A DNA stretch of 64,000 bases from Scolanthus callimorphus (GCA_033964015.1 JAWWUD010000061.1:117001-181000), one strand, 5' to 3'. Counted from the stretch's first letter, positions 1 through 12,312 are shown. Translations and numbers: made by a program. Notes: generated from the sequence alone by a model not told the origin.

Positions 1-1059
1 GGGGTTTTGAGCAGTAATGGCAACTTTTGACTTTCACAGCAAGGTGGCGCAATGCTCAAAATGCCTTATTTCGTAATAAGTCACTCTTATAGGTAATCTA
101 GAGTTGAAGGAATATGACGTCCATGTTTTATGAGTTTAGAAGTACGAAAAAATACATAAACATCGCTATTTAGCGCAAATATAAAAAACATTAACCCTAG
201 CAACCGTTGTCATGGTTACGAAGTCAACATAGACAAGAAAGATATTGATAGATTTCTTACAATAGAGAAATATCTACCAATTTACATGGCATAGTCAAAC
301 GTAATGTGTTCTTATAGTTTCAACAAAAGCGATATAACTAAGGGGGATTTTGAGCCGTTTTATCATTTTTTGATGTTGAACGCAAGGTGGCACAATGCTC
401 CAATTTTTTTTATTCTATTATAAGTTACTCTTTAGGGCCATCTACACCTGGAGTGATATGATTAATATAGTTTCAGGGTTTTGAAAGATGCGAAAATGAA
501 CCTAAAATTCACTATTCACCACAAATATTTACACAAATCTAGCAATATTTATGCCCCTGGCAGCCGTTGTCATGGTTACGGAAAACCAACATAAACTAGT
601 GCAAAAGAAAGAACTCGATAAGTTGGTTACGATAGCGAAATATCATCCTGCTGCACATCACATAGCCAAAAGTTATATATATTTTTGTAGTTTCGTTATA
701 ACTGAGATAGAAAGTGGGGTTTTGAGCAGTTCTAGCAACTTTGGACTTTTACCGTAAGGTGGCTCAGTGCTCAAAGGATCCTATTTTGTAATATGTTACT
801 CTTTGGGGGAACCCGCACTTGGAATAATATGACTTACTTGTTTCTGAGTCCACTATGCACGCAATAGGGCATGTTGAAAATCGCTATGAGCACAATGTTT
901 GCCCAAACTCCAAGAAACGCATTCCCCTGACAACCGTTGCCATGGTAACGATAAATCTCACATAAGACAAGTGCAAAAGAAAGACCTCCATGGATAACAG
1001 ATGATGTCCAAATATCAATCGATTCGCACCCCACAGTCAAAAGATATGCTGATTTGATG
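1..1059. repeat. Three diverged tandem units of about 340-370 bp
   Basis: Units begin near 1, 343 and 716, each with a GGGGNTTTTGAGC-like start, then a GCAAGGTGGC-like block, GTTACTCTTT, and later an AACCGTTGYCATGGTWACG block followed by a CAAGTGCAAAAGAAAGA-like stretch. Order and spacing of these blocks are kept although the copies differ by many substitutions and small indels. Short ORFs in it are not shared between copies, so I do not call them genes. The window starts inside the array, so its full length is unknown. Confidence 0.75.
936..949. promoter_or_regulatory. X-box-like palindrome (RFX-type site)
   Basis: The 14-mer GTTGCCATGGTAAC matches the known RFX X-box pattern (GTNRCC, short spacer, RGYAAC). 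Similar 14-mers occur at 4492-4505, 5241-5254, 29060-29073, 51964-51977 and 52350-52363. All lie in repeats or mobile DNA, so regulatory use is only possible, not shown. Confidence 0.35.
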
Positions 1060-1273
1060 TTTTGCAACATGCTAAAATTGCTAGAATTTGGTGGCTGAAA
1101 AGACCCCCCACCCCCCTGACAAATCTGGCTGTAGCTCGAAACTGATACCACAATTTGAATGTACTAACTACTTGGCGATGATCTTCAGCCATCTGGCAGC
1201 CAAAGTGAACAGTAAGTTCTTGTATGTAAAGTGAGTTGAACGAGACCACTTTTTTCTGGGGTCAGCTCCCGTA

Positions 1274-1698
1274 CTATTAGTCTTTATCTTTGCGTCGTAT
1301 TGTCGCTCCCATTCGGCTATCATTCGGCGAATTTATATCTCGGTGCAGACCTGCAGACACAAGCCATACAATGGTTGTGCTGTTTTCTCAATGTAACTGC
1401 CATTTTCCAGGTCTCCAACATTATGCGTAGTACTTCTGGTTTCATAGCAGGTAAAGGCTAGGACCTTGATCATCTTGGTTGCGAAGTGGGCGTAAGTTGT
1501 GATTTAGATTTCTCTTTACGCCCACTTCGAGACTGAGTGTTCTTCCTACCCAAATTCGCTTTTAATGCACAGATGACCAAGTGTCAATGATTATTTCATT
1601 CTCAGTTAAACTGAGAATGCACTGAGGTATAAATTCGCTGAATGATAGCCGAGCGACATTCAATAATATGACGGAAAGATAAAGACCAAATCTAGTAG
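1274..1698. mobile_element. Foldback MITE with about 70-bp terminal inverted repeats
   Basis: The left end (CTATTAGTCTTTATCTTT...) returns as reverse complement at the right end (...AAAGATAAAGACC then CTAGTAG), and both arms share an inner GGCTATCATTC block and a GCGAATTTATA block. A second, internal palindrome pairs GCGAAGTGGGCGTAA (1481-1495) with TTACGCCCACTTCG (1516-1529). No transposase is encoded. The family is not recognised and no clear target duplication was seen. Confidence 0.7.
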
Positions 1699-1972
1699 AT
1701 GTAATTTAAGACAGATTATCTAAACGTTTCGAGCAATGTGTGGCCAAAAATTGGTCAGGTTAATGTAGAAAGTACAAAACCTATTGACTTTCGAAGTTTA
1801 TTTACAATGGTATGGGGATTTGAAGGGAATTGGGCTTGACATGGAGTTTCCTATTATTGTACTCCGTGGTAAACTTTGCAATATAATTTCTCCGCTTTCC
1901 ATGCGAATTTCATGGCGGAACGAACCCAAGTTATTTGACTTATTCGTTATATGCTGTTCTTCCAAAGCAAAC

Positions 1973-2412
1973 CCAAATCAAGCCATTAGAAGCTGACATT
2001 ATGCCATTAGAAGTGGACTTTATGTCATTAGAAGCTGACATAGTGCCATAAGAAGCTAACATAGTGCTATTAGAAGCTGACATCATGCCATAAGTAGCTG
2101 ACATAGTGCCATGAGAAGCTAACATAGTGCTATTAGAAGCTGACATCATGCCATAAGTAGCAGACATTATGTCATTAGAAGCTGACAATATGTCATTAGA
2201 AGCTGATATAGTGCTATTAGAAGCTGACATAGTGCCATTAGAAGCTGACATTATGCCATTAGAAGCTGACATCATGCCATAAGTAGCTGACATAGTGCCA
2301 TGAGAAGCTAACATAGTGCTATTAGAAGCTGACATCATGCCATAAGTAGCAGACATTATGTCATTAGAAGCTGACAATATGCCATTAGAAGCTGACATTA
2401 TGCTATTAGAAG
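1973..2412. repeat. 21-bp minisatellite (about 21 units)
   Basis: The unit is close to GCCATTAGAAGCTGACATTAT with point variants. Because 21 is a multiple of three, the minus strand reads as an open heptad repeat (MSASNGI/MSASNGT-type) for about 150 codons. This ORF is best explained by the repeat length, not by a real protein: it has no other domain and its ends coincide with the array. Blocks of several units recur inside the array (around 2060-2160 and 2280-2360), a sign of larger internal duplication. Confidence 0.9.
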
Positions 2413-3548
2413 CCCAGTACGATGTTTTATGTAATGTTTACAACATGAGCAGCCGTGTTGTATCAGATTTACAACACGGGCGTGCAGCGATGTAGATCTA
2501 ATACAATACTGATGCGAATGTTGTAAACTCTGTTTTAAAAATCTTGTTAATTTGGCAGAGAAACTTCAAGATATGTTTCATGAAAGTTGCTATGCAAATT
2601 AGTTACAACCACTAGTGGTTGTATGAATTACAAGACGCTACGGTCCCGTGAATCTTATTGTGTTGTTCTTGTTAATTATTTATGAATTTTTTAATAGTAA
2701 TTAGTAGTTTGTGGAAGCATTGAAGTGTCGCTCTTTACGCGCGCAAAGCGCGCGGTGCGGATTTTGAACTTATCAGCTGAAATGACATTTCTCCAGGAGC
2801 TGAAAACTTGGTTAAATTCTGCTTCTATTCATTTGGTATCAGTGCTCGACCTTAGCGGTTGTCACTTGTCTGGGCAAGTAAGAAATGCTTCAGGACAAGT
2901 GAAAACTCAGGGGCACTAGACACAGTGAGGACAAGCAACAATTTTGTGCAAAATGTATGCTGGTGTGTGGTTAATTTGTTGTTTAAAAGTGTTCAAACGT
3001 TGTTTGAGCGAGTTGTGTCAGACTCTCGAAGCTTTCATCTTTTCATGTAAAATGTTCGTCTTTCGTCTTGCTTTCGTCCCTTTTCGTTACCATTTCACGA
3101 TGACTGAACGAGTCCACGGGGAGGCTAATGCGTAATGGGCACTCTGTGCCTTTTCACTTCGTTCAATCGCACAATTGTTTATATTGTTATTCTACAAGAA
3201 AACACAAAGTGTAGGAGAGACGCATACCAGTTACGTCAAGGTTTAAAAGTCCTTGGAGACTGCGCAAGGCGCTCATTACGAATGCCCAATATAAACACAT
3301 TTGGTAAGCAAGATACATTTATATGGTTCGTACATAGGCTTTGTCTATAAACCATAACTGGACAATTAGATATTTGGCTAGGGCAAGTAACTTTTCTGTG
3401 CAACTTGTCTTGGGACTAGTGGCCAAAAACGTTAAGGTCGCGCACTGGTGTATGGAACGAGGGTGGAGGGTGAACTTTCAAAAGTTTAGCTGATGCACCG
3501 AAAAGGGACCTCCGAAAATAAATCTGGGTATTGCTAAATTAGATAAAG
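2413..3548. other. Intergenic stretch, no gene seen
   Basis: No ORF here resembles a known protein. It contains a 16-bp perfect palindrome CAACCACTAGTGGTTG near 2626 and paired GTTTACAAC/GTTGTAAAC motifs around 2437-2530, probably remnants of a small hairpin repeat. Confidence 0.5.
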
Positions 3549-3703
3549 TTATATATATGAGCAGTTGAAACGCGAAACGGGCCTTATCCCAAAACAGGGC
3601 TACGTTTTCAAGGACTGCGAGGCACCATCTCAAGTTCGGCATTTCGCTTGCGCAAAACCGACCTAGGCATTTCGCGTTGCGTTTGCTCATATATATCAAA
3701 GTT
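3549..3703. mobile_element. Short inverted-repeat element (possible MITE)
   Basis: ATATATATGAGCA followed by an ACGCGAAAC-type block on the left returns in reverse complement at the right end (GCGTTTGCTCATATATAT). Arms are roughly 28 bp. No target duplication could be fixed because both ends sit in TA-rich sequence. Confidence 0.45.
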
Positions 3704-5350
3704 TAGCCCACGATATACGCTTTAAAATGAGGTATCAGTTGACAAAATAGGACTATTTTTAGTCAAATTATGTTAAGATAGTATTATTTGAAAATGCCCG
3801 TACAGGTGCGATCCTCATCATACAGTTGTTTGCCATTATTGTATAAAGTAGAAATAACTTCTATTCACCAAGCTAAGCGAAAGAGAATAGAAAGTTAGTA
3901 TTATTTGCTCAATATTTCGAAACTGTCGAAACACTAAACTGTCTTTAATCTTTTAAGTAGCTCTTGTCTCCAGGGAAATTCTAAAACCCCCAAAGTGGAC
4001 ATTGCTGTATATGTTTCGGGCACCTTCCACGTTCATTTTCGTTAGCGGACCTCTTTCGTAAAATCCTGGGTTAACCGCAACCCTTTTTATGTCCTTTCCC
4101 ACATCCTTTCTTGTCACAACGAAGGGTTTGGTTAAATATCTACCAATCTATTCCAAGTTTCGCTAAAAAAGCTGATGACAAGGGAATCTATCCTAATTCA
4201 TGTGGTCATGAATACGAAAAAAGCGAAAAATATATACTCCTAAATTTACAAAACGTCACATATAGAGGCTTTCGGCTCAGAATGGAACATATATAATAGG
4301 CATAGGCGCATCAATGTGCCGCTAATTTAAGTCCAATCTTGTTAAGGGTGCTGAAACACCATCATGCAATGCAGATAATAATCTTCACCTGCAGTTGCAG
4401 TGCCGCCTCAAAAAATAGGCATCATCTTTATCATATGACCTGTTAAACGTGTACATATCAACCATTAAGCAACCAAGTTTTCCTGGTGACCGTTTCCATG
4501 GCAACATCAGCTCAATGCTGGTCATCAAAAGCTAAAGCACCGGTCGAATAACTCATTTAGTCAAAGTCTTAGTTGCTACGTCATACACAACATGAGCTAA
4601 AAAACTCCTCTGTACACGAGAAAAGCTGTAATAATGGGCATCTTAAAGGCAGTAACCCCTAAATAAACGTAGCATAGCAACGCCGGACCTTTCTCTTTTA
4701 TGACATAACGTACACCGGCCAGTTTTACGGATACCACGCAATTGTGTTTAATAGTTTTCAAACTTCACACCTCAACAAAACGTATAAAAAACATCGTGTT
4801 CAATAAACATTTTATCAGAAACGGCAGCCCTTAAAACACTGTAAGCGCTAATTACCTTACGAAAAATCAAGTTGCATTGCATTGTGGGATATGCATACGT
4901 CACGTACACCAAATGAAAAGTTTACAAACTAGTTTAACTAGATTCACTATATCAAAAAGGTGATCATTTTGCATGTTATTTTCAGTGTCGGGCTTCAAAC
5001 GCGACCATTGTTACATTTCTACCAGTAAGGTAACTCTGTTGCTAAGGACTTTTAAGGAGACCTTTATGTATTTAAAGGTATATTTTATGTGCAACCTGGT
5101 TCTTAAATTGATAGGAAATGTTTTCCCAAAGGGTACAAATCATTTCAATGATTTCAAAAACTAAACAAAACGGTAAATACCGCACAAAATTCTCGTTTTT
5201 AATGATATTTCTCGGTGAACGATGTTTTCGCATAGCAACGGTTGCCATGGAAACTCGAAACGTCACTTAAGCAAGAGATTTTGTGACAACATCCATCATA
5301 TGAATCCTTCAGCTAATTTTGAAGTTTATCGCACCATACTATCAAGAGTA
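3704..5350. other. Non-coding stretch with old repeat fragments
   Basis: No supported coding sequence. X-box-like 14-mers at 4492-4505 and 5241-5254 lie beside sequence resembling part of the 340-370-bp units at the start of the window, so this may hold dispersed copies of that repeat. Confidence 0.4.
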
Positions 5351-5606
5351 CAGCCGATTGCGTTTGAGCGTTTTACCCTAACAGTTCGCACGTTATGTTT
5401 GAACGTTTAAAAGTTGTTGTTTCTAGGATGAAACGAGACGTTTCTATGGCGAACCAAAGAGTTCTGTCCTCTCTGATTGGTCAGTGAAAAATACACATGG
5501 CGGTTGCCCTTGGAAACGTCCGACTTTTTGTCTCACAACGCAACTTTCAAACGTTCAAACGTAACGTGCGAACTGTTTGGGTAAAACGCTCAAACGCAAT
5601 CGGCTG
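5351..5606. mobile_element. 256-bp MITE with TA target duplication
   Basis: About 70-bp near-perfect terminal inverted repeats: CAGCCGATTGCGTTTGAGCG at the left is mirrored by CGCTCAAACGCAATCGGCTG at the right, and the match continues inward through TTTTACCC and AGTTCGCACGTTA. TA dinucleotides flank it (5349-5350 and 5607-5608). TA duplication is typical of Tc1/mariner-type elements, so a non-autonomous member of that superfamily is likely. No ORF inside is real. The arms are very similar, so insertion is fairly recent or the hairpin is maintained. Confidence 0.85.
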
Positions 5607-6488
5607 TATATACATTCAAAGTTTCAACAAGAATGCTGTAGCATATATGTCCCATTATAGAGGGACCGTAATGGGTATAACATTTAAGCCCCCAGCAATA
5701 TGATGTCCCAACGTTCCATTAGTACATCGTGGCTAAACATGTTCCTTGGACATGTGGCTATTTAACTAGCATACTTGCGAGAGTATGTGGTAGATGTGCA
5801 TGCTACGTTTCTCATTTTCTAGGCACGTTCTGAGAATCTCCTCCTAGTCTAATAGCGGGGCATTTGACAAACAGTTGTTTCAAAAGTTATCAACCACCAC
5901 CGCCCCCAAGGACATTGTTTTGTGCCGTTCCCCCGCTCAATTCCTCGGGGTCTTTGAGTACAGAGGGAATGTGAAAAGGAAGATACGCAACCATTTCATA
6001 ACGTAAACGATCTCTGTAGTATACTTTCATTCAGTCCCCCTGACCTTCACTTGTAAATTTAGTCTTCACTTGAAGAGCCGGGGAAGGTTGTCCAATGTCC
6101 ACATCGCGGATAATGCTTATTGCTCAAACAAACATTTTGATCAACAATTATATCATGACCAGGTTTTCTTCGCAAATATTCCTCTCGAAATTTAAAAGAA
6201 ACAATATAGCTATATGAGTTTGTAAAAGAAAAAATCAAGCAACAAATCATTAAATCGCTCACCGTGCCCATTCACTCTATGCAAAATGTGCGTTTGACCA
6301 CATTCCGTTAGGACACGGGGTGGCCTAAGACACAACATAATGTATTTGCCAAGATGGCGGCCGCTCGGTCAAATGCCCCGGCTATATTTCCGTAGGATGT
6401 CGAAAGACTACAAATGACCCGGGTAGCCGTGCCACATCGTTCGCCAAATCGCGTCGAATTCCTTGCATATGCCCCGCTATGCCCCGGC

Positions 6489-6527
<39 letters not shown>

Positions 6528-7510
6528 GCAGGGGTTTATATTGACTAGTGCATAAGTGTGAAGGAAGCAGAACGGAAGGTTTCCTTTTTCTTACGTCGCC
6601 GCTTACGCTTACGTCGCTACTGTCCGACGATTTTCACACAAACGTAAGATCTTACGTCTCCGTCTCCTTCTCCGTCTCCGCTTACCTCACTAGTGAAAAG
6701 CAGAGAGGATTTTTTTGTGACAAATACAGTGAAAGAGTTAATTTTGACATACAAAACCTTTTTATTGTAAAATTTGATAGGCTTATTTGTTATTGTGGTA
6801 GGAATGATAGCTTGCAAAAGCTGGTTGCAGTTTTCCCAAAACCTGCCAAGTTTTCTGCAGCTCAAAACAAAATTGAACTCAGTAAAATCAAACGGCAAAG
6901 TCGATAAATAGACAACATCAACTAACAAGCGGCAATTTTTATTTATTATTTTAGGCTTTTCAAGCACAATTCTCATAAACTAGCAGTAGAAGTCATGTTT
7001 TGTTAATGCAGAATATGTTTCTAGCCCTAGCTCATTTAAAAGAAGGAGAAATGATTAATTTTTTTTCAATCAAATGAAATGTTTTTGTCTATTCAACAAT
7101 TTCGCCCTGGAAACAGAATGATTAAGCGGGAAACGAAGATATTGCGCAACGCTTTGATCTTATTTTAACAAAAATGAAAACAAACACATAAAAGGGAAGG
7201 TAATTTACAGATATTTGATACATCTAAACTATATATTCAAACTGAGCTTCAGTGATGTGAAGTAGCTTCAAAAAGGCCGCTGCCGAACAAACGTCAAAGA
7301 AATAGAAGTGACAGAAAGAAGAGAACAGGCGAAAATGCTTACTTGTTCTTCCAAAACCCGTATCCACTGCAGAACGTTTATCTTTAAAAGACTATAAGTA
7401 GGTAATCTTGTTCCAAGGAAGCTCTCTTTGAGGAATAAGGTGAGCTTTTCCATCAGTTTTTCGTGTTTGAAAACGCCAACGGTCGAGAACGTGTTCAGCT
7501 TCACCCTCGT
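5607..7510. other. Non-coding stretch around a long G tract
   Basis: No recognisable protein. A GGGGCATTTGAC-like word occurs on both strands (near 5857 and 6362) and CCCCGC/CCCCGG blocks precede the G tract. Around 6590-6690 there is a cryptic simple repeat built on CTTACGTC and CTCCGTCTCC. Confidence 0.4.
6491..6526 (+). repeat. 36-nt poly-G tract
   Basis: Uninterrupted G run directly after CCCCGGCCC. Such a run can form G-quadruplexes and is mutable and hard to sequence, so its real length may differ. Confidence 0.9.
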
Positions 7511-8533
7511 AGGGGGGAGTAAATAGGTTTTCGGATCGGCGCATTTGGCATAAATAGCACACGGATTACGGATTTTAAGAAAATCTCGAGCGATTTTCGG
7601 ATTCTTAAAACGTTACGGATCACGGATCTATTGAAACTTCGACTTCGGATTCTGATAATCGCAACTACGGATTGTGCCGATTGTTGACTGTAGGGCCTGT
7701 AGACAAATAGCCCTATGTTCGAATTTGTTCGAATTTGAAGACTCCTTAGGTAAGCGTGAGTTCGACGTTACATAGTAATTCGTCATTTGGGCCGCGCTTC
7801 ACGCCGCACACGAATAATAATAATTTCGTCATAAAGAAATTTGCGGCGCGCATAACAAAACCTACAGGCTCAGGAGCTTTCATACATAGTTTAGGTAGCG
7901 TATTTCCTGGCTCCTGAAAGGCTTTGTTTACTGTGCACAAAAAACCGGAATGTTTATCCACCCTTTCCCTGAGGCTTGATGAAATGCGTTTATCAAAATG
8001 TGGGCGCGCTTCGCGCACAACGAAAGAAAAATGTAACCCTCTCTTTCTGTAAAATATCTTCTACTAGGTCAAATAGGGGACGGGGGAATCAAGAAAACTT
8101 TAAATAGTTCTGACGGTGGATCGTTTCCTTAGCTTGGACAGAAGTAAGAAAAAAGTTTTTCTGCCTTTTTATTAAGACGAATGAAAGAGAGAATGCATCA
8201 CTCGGACAAGAGTCTATCCGACAGGGCAAGCATTTTATTTAAAGCAACAGTTTTTTTTAAAGAAAATATAAAATAAAAGTGGGGAGGGTCATAGTTCTTT
8301 TGCTATGTGGTAGGGGGAGGGTCTTTTTTAGCCCTGCCCCCGCTAAATAATGACGCGTCCCTCAGTGAGATATGTTCGTGTATAAGCGATACGGTGAAAG
8401 GTTTTTTTTCTTATAATTATCAATTGTTTTCATAAATCAAACGTTACGGATTCGGATTGAGGCGAAACTTTGTGTGGATCGGCGGATTTTCATAAAAAAT
8501 TGAACGGATCGGCGGATTTGAGGACCCCTATTC

Positions 8534-8545
<12 letters not shown>
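7511..8545. mobile_element. Possible element with GGGGGG-containing inverted ends
   Basis: The left end (GGGGGGAGTAAATAGG) resembles the reverse complement of the right end (GGGGGGTGAATAGG), and both sides carry several CGGAT/GGATCGGCGGATT words (7533-7680 and 8445-8520). The poly-C tract at the right boundary may be an expanded version of the terminal G run. No transposase found; boundaries are uncertain. Confidence 0.35.

Positions 8546-8567
<22 letters not shown>
8535..8567 (+). repeat. 33-nt poly-C tract
   Basis: Uninterrupted C run. Apparent poly-glycine or poly-proline ORFs across it are artefacts of the homopolymer. Confidence 0.9.
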
Positions 8568-8569
<2 letters not shown>

Positions 8570-9275
8570 GTAAGTGTTTTTCTCAGAAACGACTTCTGCG
8601 GGCAATGTTCTGTAATTCTTCTGTTCTCCTCTTGAAGAAGTCTGTAGCTCCAACAGTCTTCCATTTTTCTTTTCAAAGTTTGGTGAAACACTGTAGAAGT
8701 CTCCATTTATGGATGGAGGTATTGCAGGCAACACAAACCGACAAAACCATAGAAAAGCTCAGTTCCAGAACTTCTTTTTTTCAACTCAGCAAAATATTTC
8801 TTTCGAGCAGTTACTTTTCTTTTGAATGGATGCATTAGTCAGGACTGAAGCCTCGACAAAAACCAGAATAAGAATAGCCAAAGAACTCGATAAAGGACTA
8901 AATAACTTGCGATGCCAAGAACTGCATTATCAATGAAAAATGGGAGGAGCAGCGCCCACACGTCCGCCACGGCGGCAAGTTGTTGAAGGCGATGTATGAC
9001 ACCATGACAGCACTGGGCGAGAACTGATTTTGAGCGTTGGAACATGGAACATGCGCCGAAAGGTGTTTCTCTCAGCGGCTCTGTATGAAATCTCACGCAT
9101 GCGTCAGTGGCTGTCCCCAGAGCCTCCCCCGCGAGGTTACGAGCCGGGGAGCTCTGGGCTCGAGAATGATGGCGTCTCGACTCATTTGTTGTTTTCGTGG
9201 TGTAATTTGACTCAAAAGTCTTCATGGTCGCCTAAATGTCAAGGAAATCACATAATTAATAATGGTAATTGAACC

Positions 9276-9294
<19 letters not shown>
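8568..9294. other. No gene seen
   Basis: Short overlapping ORFs exist on both strands but none has a recognisable domain or gene-like context. Confidence 0.4.
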
Positions 9295-9312
<18 letters not shown>

Positions 9313-9413
9313 CGAGTTCAATTTGGGATTAATTGCACGAGTGAGTGCAATTTGAGCTTTTTGAAAGAGTGTAATTAATCCCAAATTGAACGAGAATATC
9401 GTATGATTACTTA
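9295..9413. repeat. Hairpin repeat (about 42-bp arms)
   Basis: GTAATCATACGA on the left pairs with TCGTATGATTAC on the right, and inner halves pair through TTCAATTTGGGATTAATT / AATTAATCCCAAATTGAA. A loop with GTGCAATTTGAG lies between. It looks like a small foldback MITE. Confidence 0.75.
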
Positions 9414-9784
9414 TTAATAATATAGATGCAAAAAATTTCAGAGAAAGACAGTAGGTTTGCAGTGGCCACAAATGCACCGATGCAAATGCGACACGTCCCA
9501 AACTAACGAGCAAAATTTTACAAAACCTAACTTGACTTAAATAAACTTGACACAACAAATTCATTTTATACAAGAAGCAGGTAAAATTCTGTTTTGTCAA
9601 TCATCAACTTTATTTCAGATTCCAAGGTAAAATAACATAAGAAAGCCTGGTTGGTTTCTTTCGACAGTTGGAATTGCTTTTGAATACAAAAAATAGCAAA
9701 ATATTGCCCAGAAAGGTAAACATAGCTAGGTAAACTTCCACAGAAGACATAGTTACCTGGAGTCTTCTCTTGTGTAAACTTTCT
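9414..9784. other. No gene seen
   Basis: AT-rich stretch between the hairpin and the left end of BEL element A. No feature supported. Confidence 0.4.
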
Positions 9785-10089
9785 TGTAACAGCTAAACAA
9801 CCAAGTCAAACGCGCTCGTTTTCCAGCATTAGAACTGTCTAGGATTCGTTAAAGCGGTGAAGGTAACGTTGGAGCGGTAAAAGACTAAAACAAAGAAAGG
9901 AAGAAATCTAACGAAAACAATAAGTAAAAGAAATAAATAAACTTACGTTGTGTGTGTGGTCAGTTGAATCTCTGGCGTTGACTGAATATATTATGACTAC
10001 TAGCGAGCAATGCGATGCGATACTAGCGATGCGTTCAGACTATTATTCTTTTGTATTTTATGTCTCTTGTCTATTCTAGTGTCTAAACA
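9785..10089 (-). repeat. 3' LTR of BEL element A
   Basis: The part 9812-9945 is repeated at 29877-30013: TTTTCCAGC, AGGATTCGTTAAAGCGGTGA, GGAGCGGTAAAAGACTAAAA and CAAAGAAAGGAAGAAATCTA occur in both, in the same order. It lies just past the integrase end, as expected for a 3' LTR. I set the ends at TGTAAC and TAAACA; these are tentative. Confidence 0.6.
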
Positions 10090-10189
10090 AAGTTTATTTG
10101 CCGCGCTTACATCCCCGGCCTTATCTACGCTTGCAGAGATACTGTACCTTTACTTCGCTTCTACAGTAGCACCAGTTTACTTGCAGGTC

Positions 10190-12188
10190 TCCTGAGCTCG
10201 TTCTCCTTGGTCCTTACTTTGGCTGCTCTCACCAGTCCTTCAGAGTCGGCTTCGGTTTCTCGGGCGATCCCCATTAGCCATTCTGTCCTTGGCGTATTCT
10301 CGTCCTTTATCAACACGACGTCTCAAGCGGCGTCTCTTGACTTGGGTCCATTTTTGACGTTCTTGTAGCTTTAGGAGATACTCGCGCTTCCATCTTGACC
10401 AAAACAGATTGGCTAAATGAACTCTTCGCCATTGGCGCCTTGCGTACAGATCAGCACTTTCAAACTTGCCCGGTGGAAAGCCATGGGTAACGTTGGGCTT
10501 GAGTGTCAGAATGTGCCTTGGGGTTAAGGGTTCGAGATCCCTGTGGTCGCTTGAGGTAACCGTGATTGGTCTGGAGTTTACAATAATAGCTTCAACTTCG
10601 TATAACAACGTGTGAAGTGATTCTTGGTTGATGCGTTCTCCGTGTTCATGTAATAAACCAGCTAGGATCTTGCGAACATTGCGGATCTGTCTTTCCCAGC
10701 TACCGCCCATATGACTCGCTGTTGGAGGGTTGAATATCCCGGATATTCGGTCGATACCTTGCTTGAGGGGAGTACTTCTTGACTTCTCGTTTTCCAGATC
10801 CTCTATTGCTATGCGTAGTTCCCTTTCTGCACCGGTGAAGTTTGTACCGTTATCACTTCGGATCTCGCGCACGGGTCCACGACGGGCGATGGACCGTCTC
10901 AGTGCCTGTATGAACGCATTTGTTTCCAAAGAAGACGCGATCTCGATGTATATTCGCTAAACAAGTGAATATAGCTTTATACCGTTTCAGGAGTTTGCGC
11001 CCTTCCTTGACGACGAATGGGCCAAAGTAATCAACTCCGACATACGTGAATGGTAGAGCAGGAGTTACCCTCGCTGTTGGCAGGTCTGCCTTCTTTTGTT
11101 CGTTCACTGGAGCTCTGATGCGGCGACAGGTCACACACTTGAATATCACGTGCCGAGTTGCAGAATTGCCTTCAATGATCCAATACTTGTTACGTACCCT
11201 TGACAAAACATGTTCACGACAAGCATCTATCTATCTATCATGACCTAACTGTAGGTGGGTTTCACAAATTATTAGTTTAGCAAGGTAGCTTCTCTTGGGG
11301 AGAATGATTGGGTGTTTCGTTCCTTCGGGAAGATCGGCGCGACGAAGACGTCCACCAACGCGATGAATGGATCAAGGCGAGCGATAGAACTTGATCTCGG
11401 AACTCCATATTTACTCGCCGCCCGACCCGATCTGCTGTTATCTTCTTCTTCCTTGTTTTCTTCGCTCTGACGAACAAGATATGTCATTTCTCTCTCAAAG
11501 TGCTTACATTGCTCAAAACCTATGACTGCGATCTCCGCTTCATTTAGATCTTGTACGCTGATCGGTGCGCGCCTCTCTTCGTTAATCTGTGATGACATGC
11601 CCTTATCCAGTTTAGACATTGACGATTTTTTCTTGAGAAACAACTTGACGCGTAAGTAGACAGCAACTGCTTTCTTCAGCTTGAACCAACTTGAGTAATG
11701 AGTTATAAGCTTTTCCACTGTAGCTAGATGTGTTGCGTTGGTATTGACTATTTGCTTGATCTCTGAATCATCGTTAGGTAGTTCAGAAAGTTGGAAGGGC
11801 TGTTTGGGCCAGTCAACTTCTTCTTTCTTCAAGAAATCAGGACCGGTTATCCACCTCTGGTTTTCAGTGATAAGCGTACTTGCGTGTGTTCCTCGTGATG
11901 CGTCGTCGGCGGGATTTTCTTCAGATGGTACGTACCGCCATTCTGGTTCTGATGCATCTCTAAATGCTGCACTCTATTGGCGATAAATACTTTGAACCTC
12001 TTGCTCTCGTTTGAAATGTAACGTAGTACTGTGGTAAAGTCTGTATGGTAATGAACAACAGAATATTCTTCCTTGAGCTCTTTTTGGAGTACCTGACCAA
12101 TACGAGTCGCTTACGTTGCAGCTGTCATTTCTAGTCTTGGAATTGTCGTTGCTTTCGTTGGAGCGAGCCTAGCTTTGCCCATCAAGAA
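10190..12188 (-). pseudogene. BEL element A pol: RNase H and integrase part
   Basis: From high to low coordinates: RNase H end (FLMGKARL-like segment at 12188-12160 and the PSEENPADDASRG motif near 11900), a linker (LITHYSSWFKLKKAV near 11700), the integrase zinc-binding part with CVTC near 11130, and the integrase core. Core signatures are VGVDYFGPF (first Asp), RSDNGTNF (second Asp) and SHMGGSWER (Glu), so the DDE triad is intact in spelling. Frameshifts occur near 11300, near 10940 and near 10320, where the frame moves into the C-terminal part that ends about 10190. It cannot make a full protein. Its 5' side is cut exactly by the insertion of element B. Confidence 0.85.
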
Positions 12189-12193
12189 GGAAC
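12189..12193. repeat. Target site duplication of BEL element B, left copy (GGAAC)
   Basis: GGAAC abuts the left LTR; the right copy is at 25558-25562. Five bases is the usual size for BEL/Pao. Both copies lie in the RNase H codons of element A. Confidence 0.9.
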
Positions 12194-12312
12194 TGTTCCG
12201 CAGAACTGCCAGTAAACTCCTTGAAATCCAATACTGAGTATGCAAATTTATAGTAACTTAACAGGAAACAGAAAACTTACAGAAAAACGCTAAATATTTC
12301 ACGATATGAACT
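12194..12312 (-). repeat. 3' LTR of BEL element B, truncated to 119 bp
   Basis: Nearly identical to 25326-25444 of the 232-bp 5' LTR; the match stops at ATGAACT and the sequence continues straight into integrase codons. The outer end of the LTR survives but the half next to the coding region is gone together with the integrase C-terminus, a single deletion. Confidence 0.85.

Noticed and set aside
1940..2398. 152-codon ORF on the minus strand
   Set aside because: It is produced by the 21-bp unit length of a minisatellite and has no start, domain or neighbour that would suggest a gene.
8470..8838. ORFs with poly-Pro or poly-Gly
   Set aside because: They are read across the 33-nt C tract and have no other protein feature.
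9030..9272. Protein gene in the GC-rich stretch near 9.1 kb
   Set aside because: Frames on both strands are short, overlap each other and show no domain.
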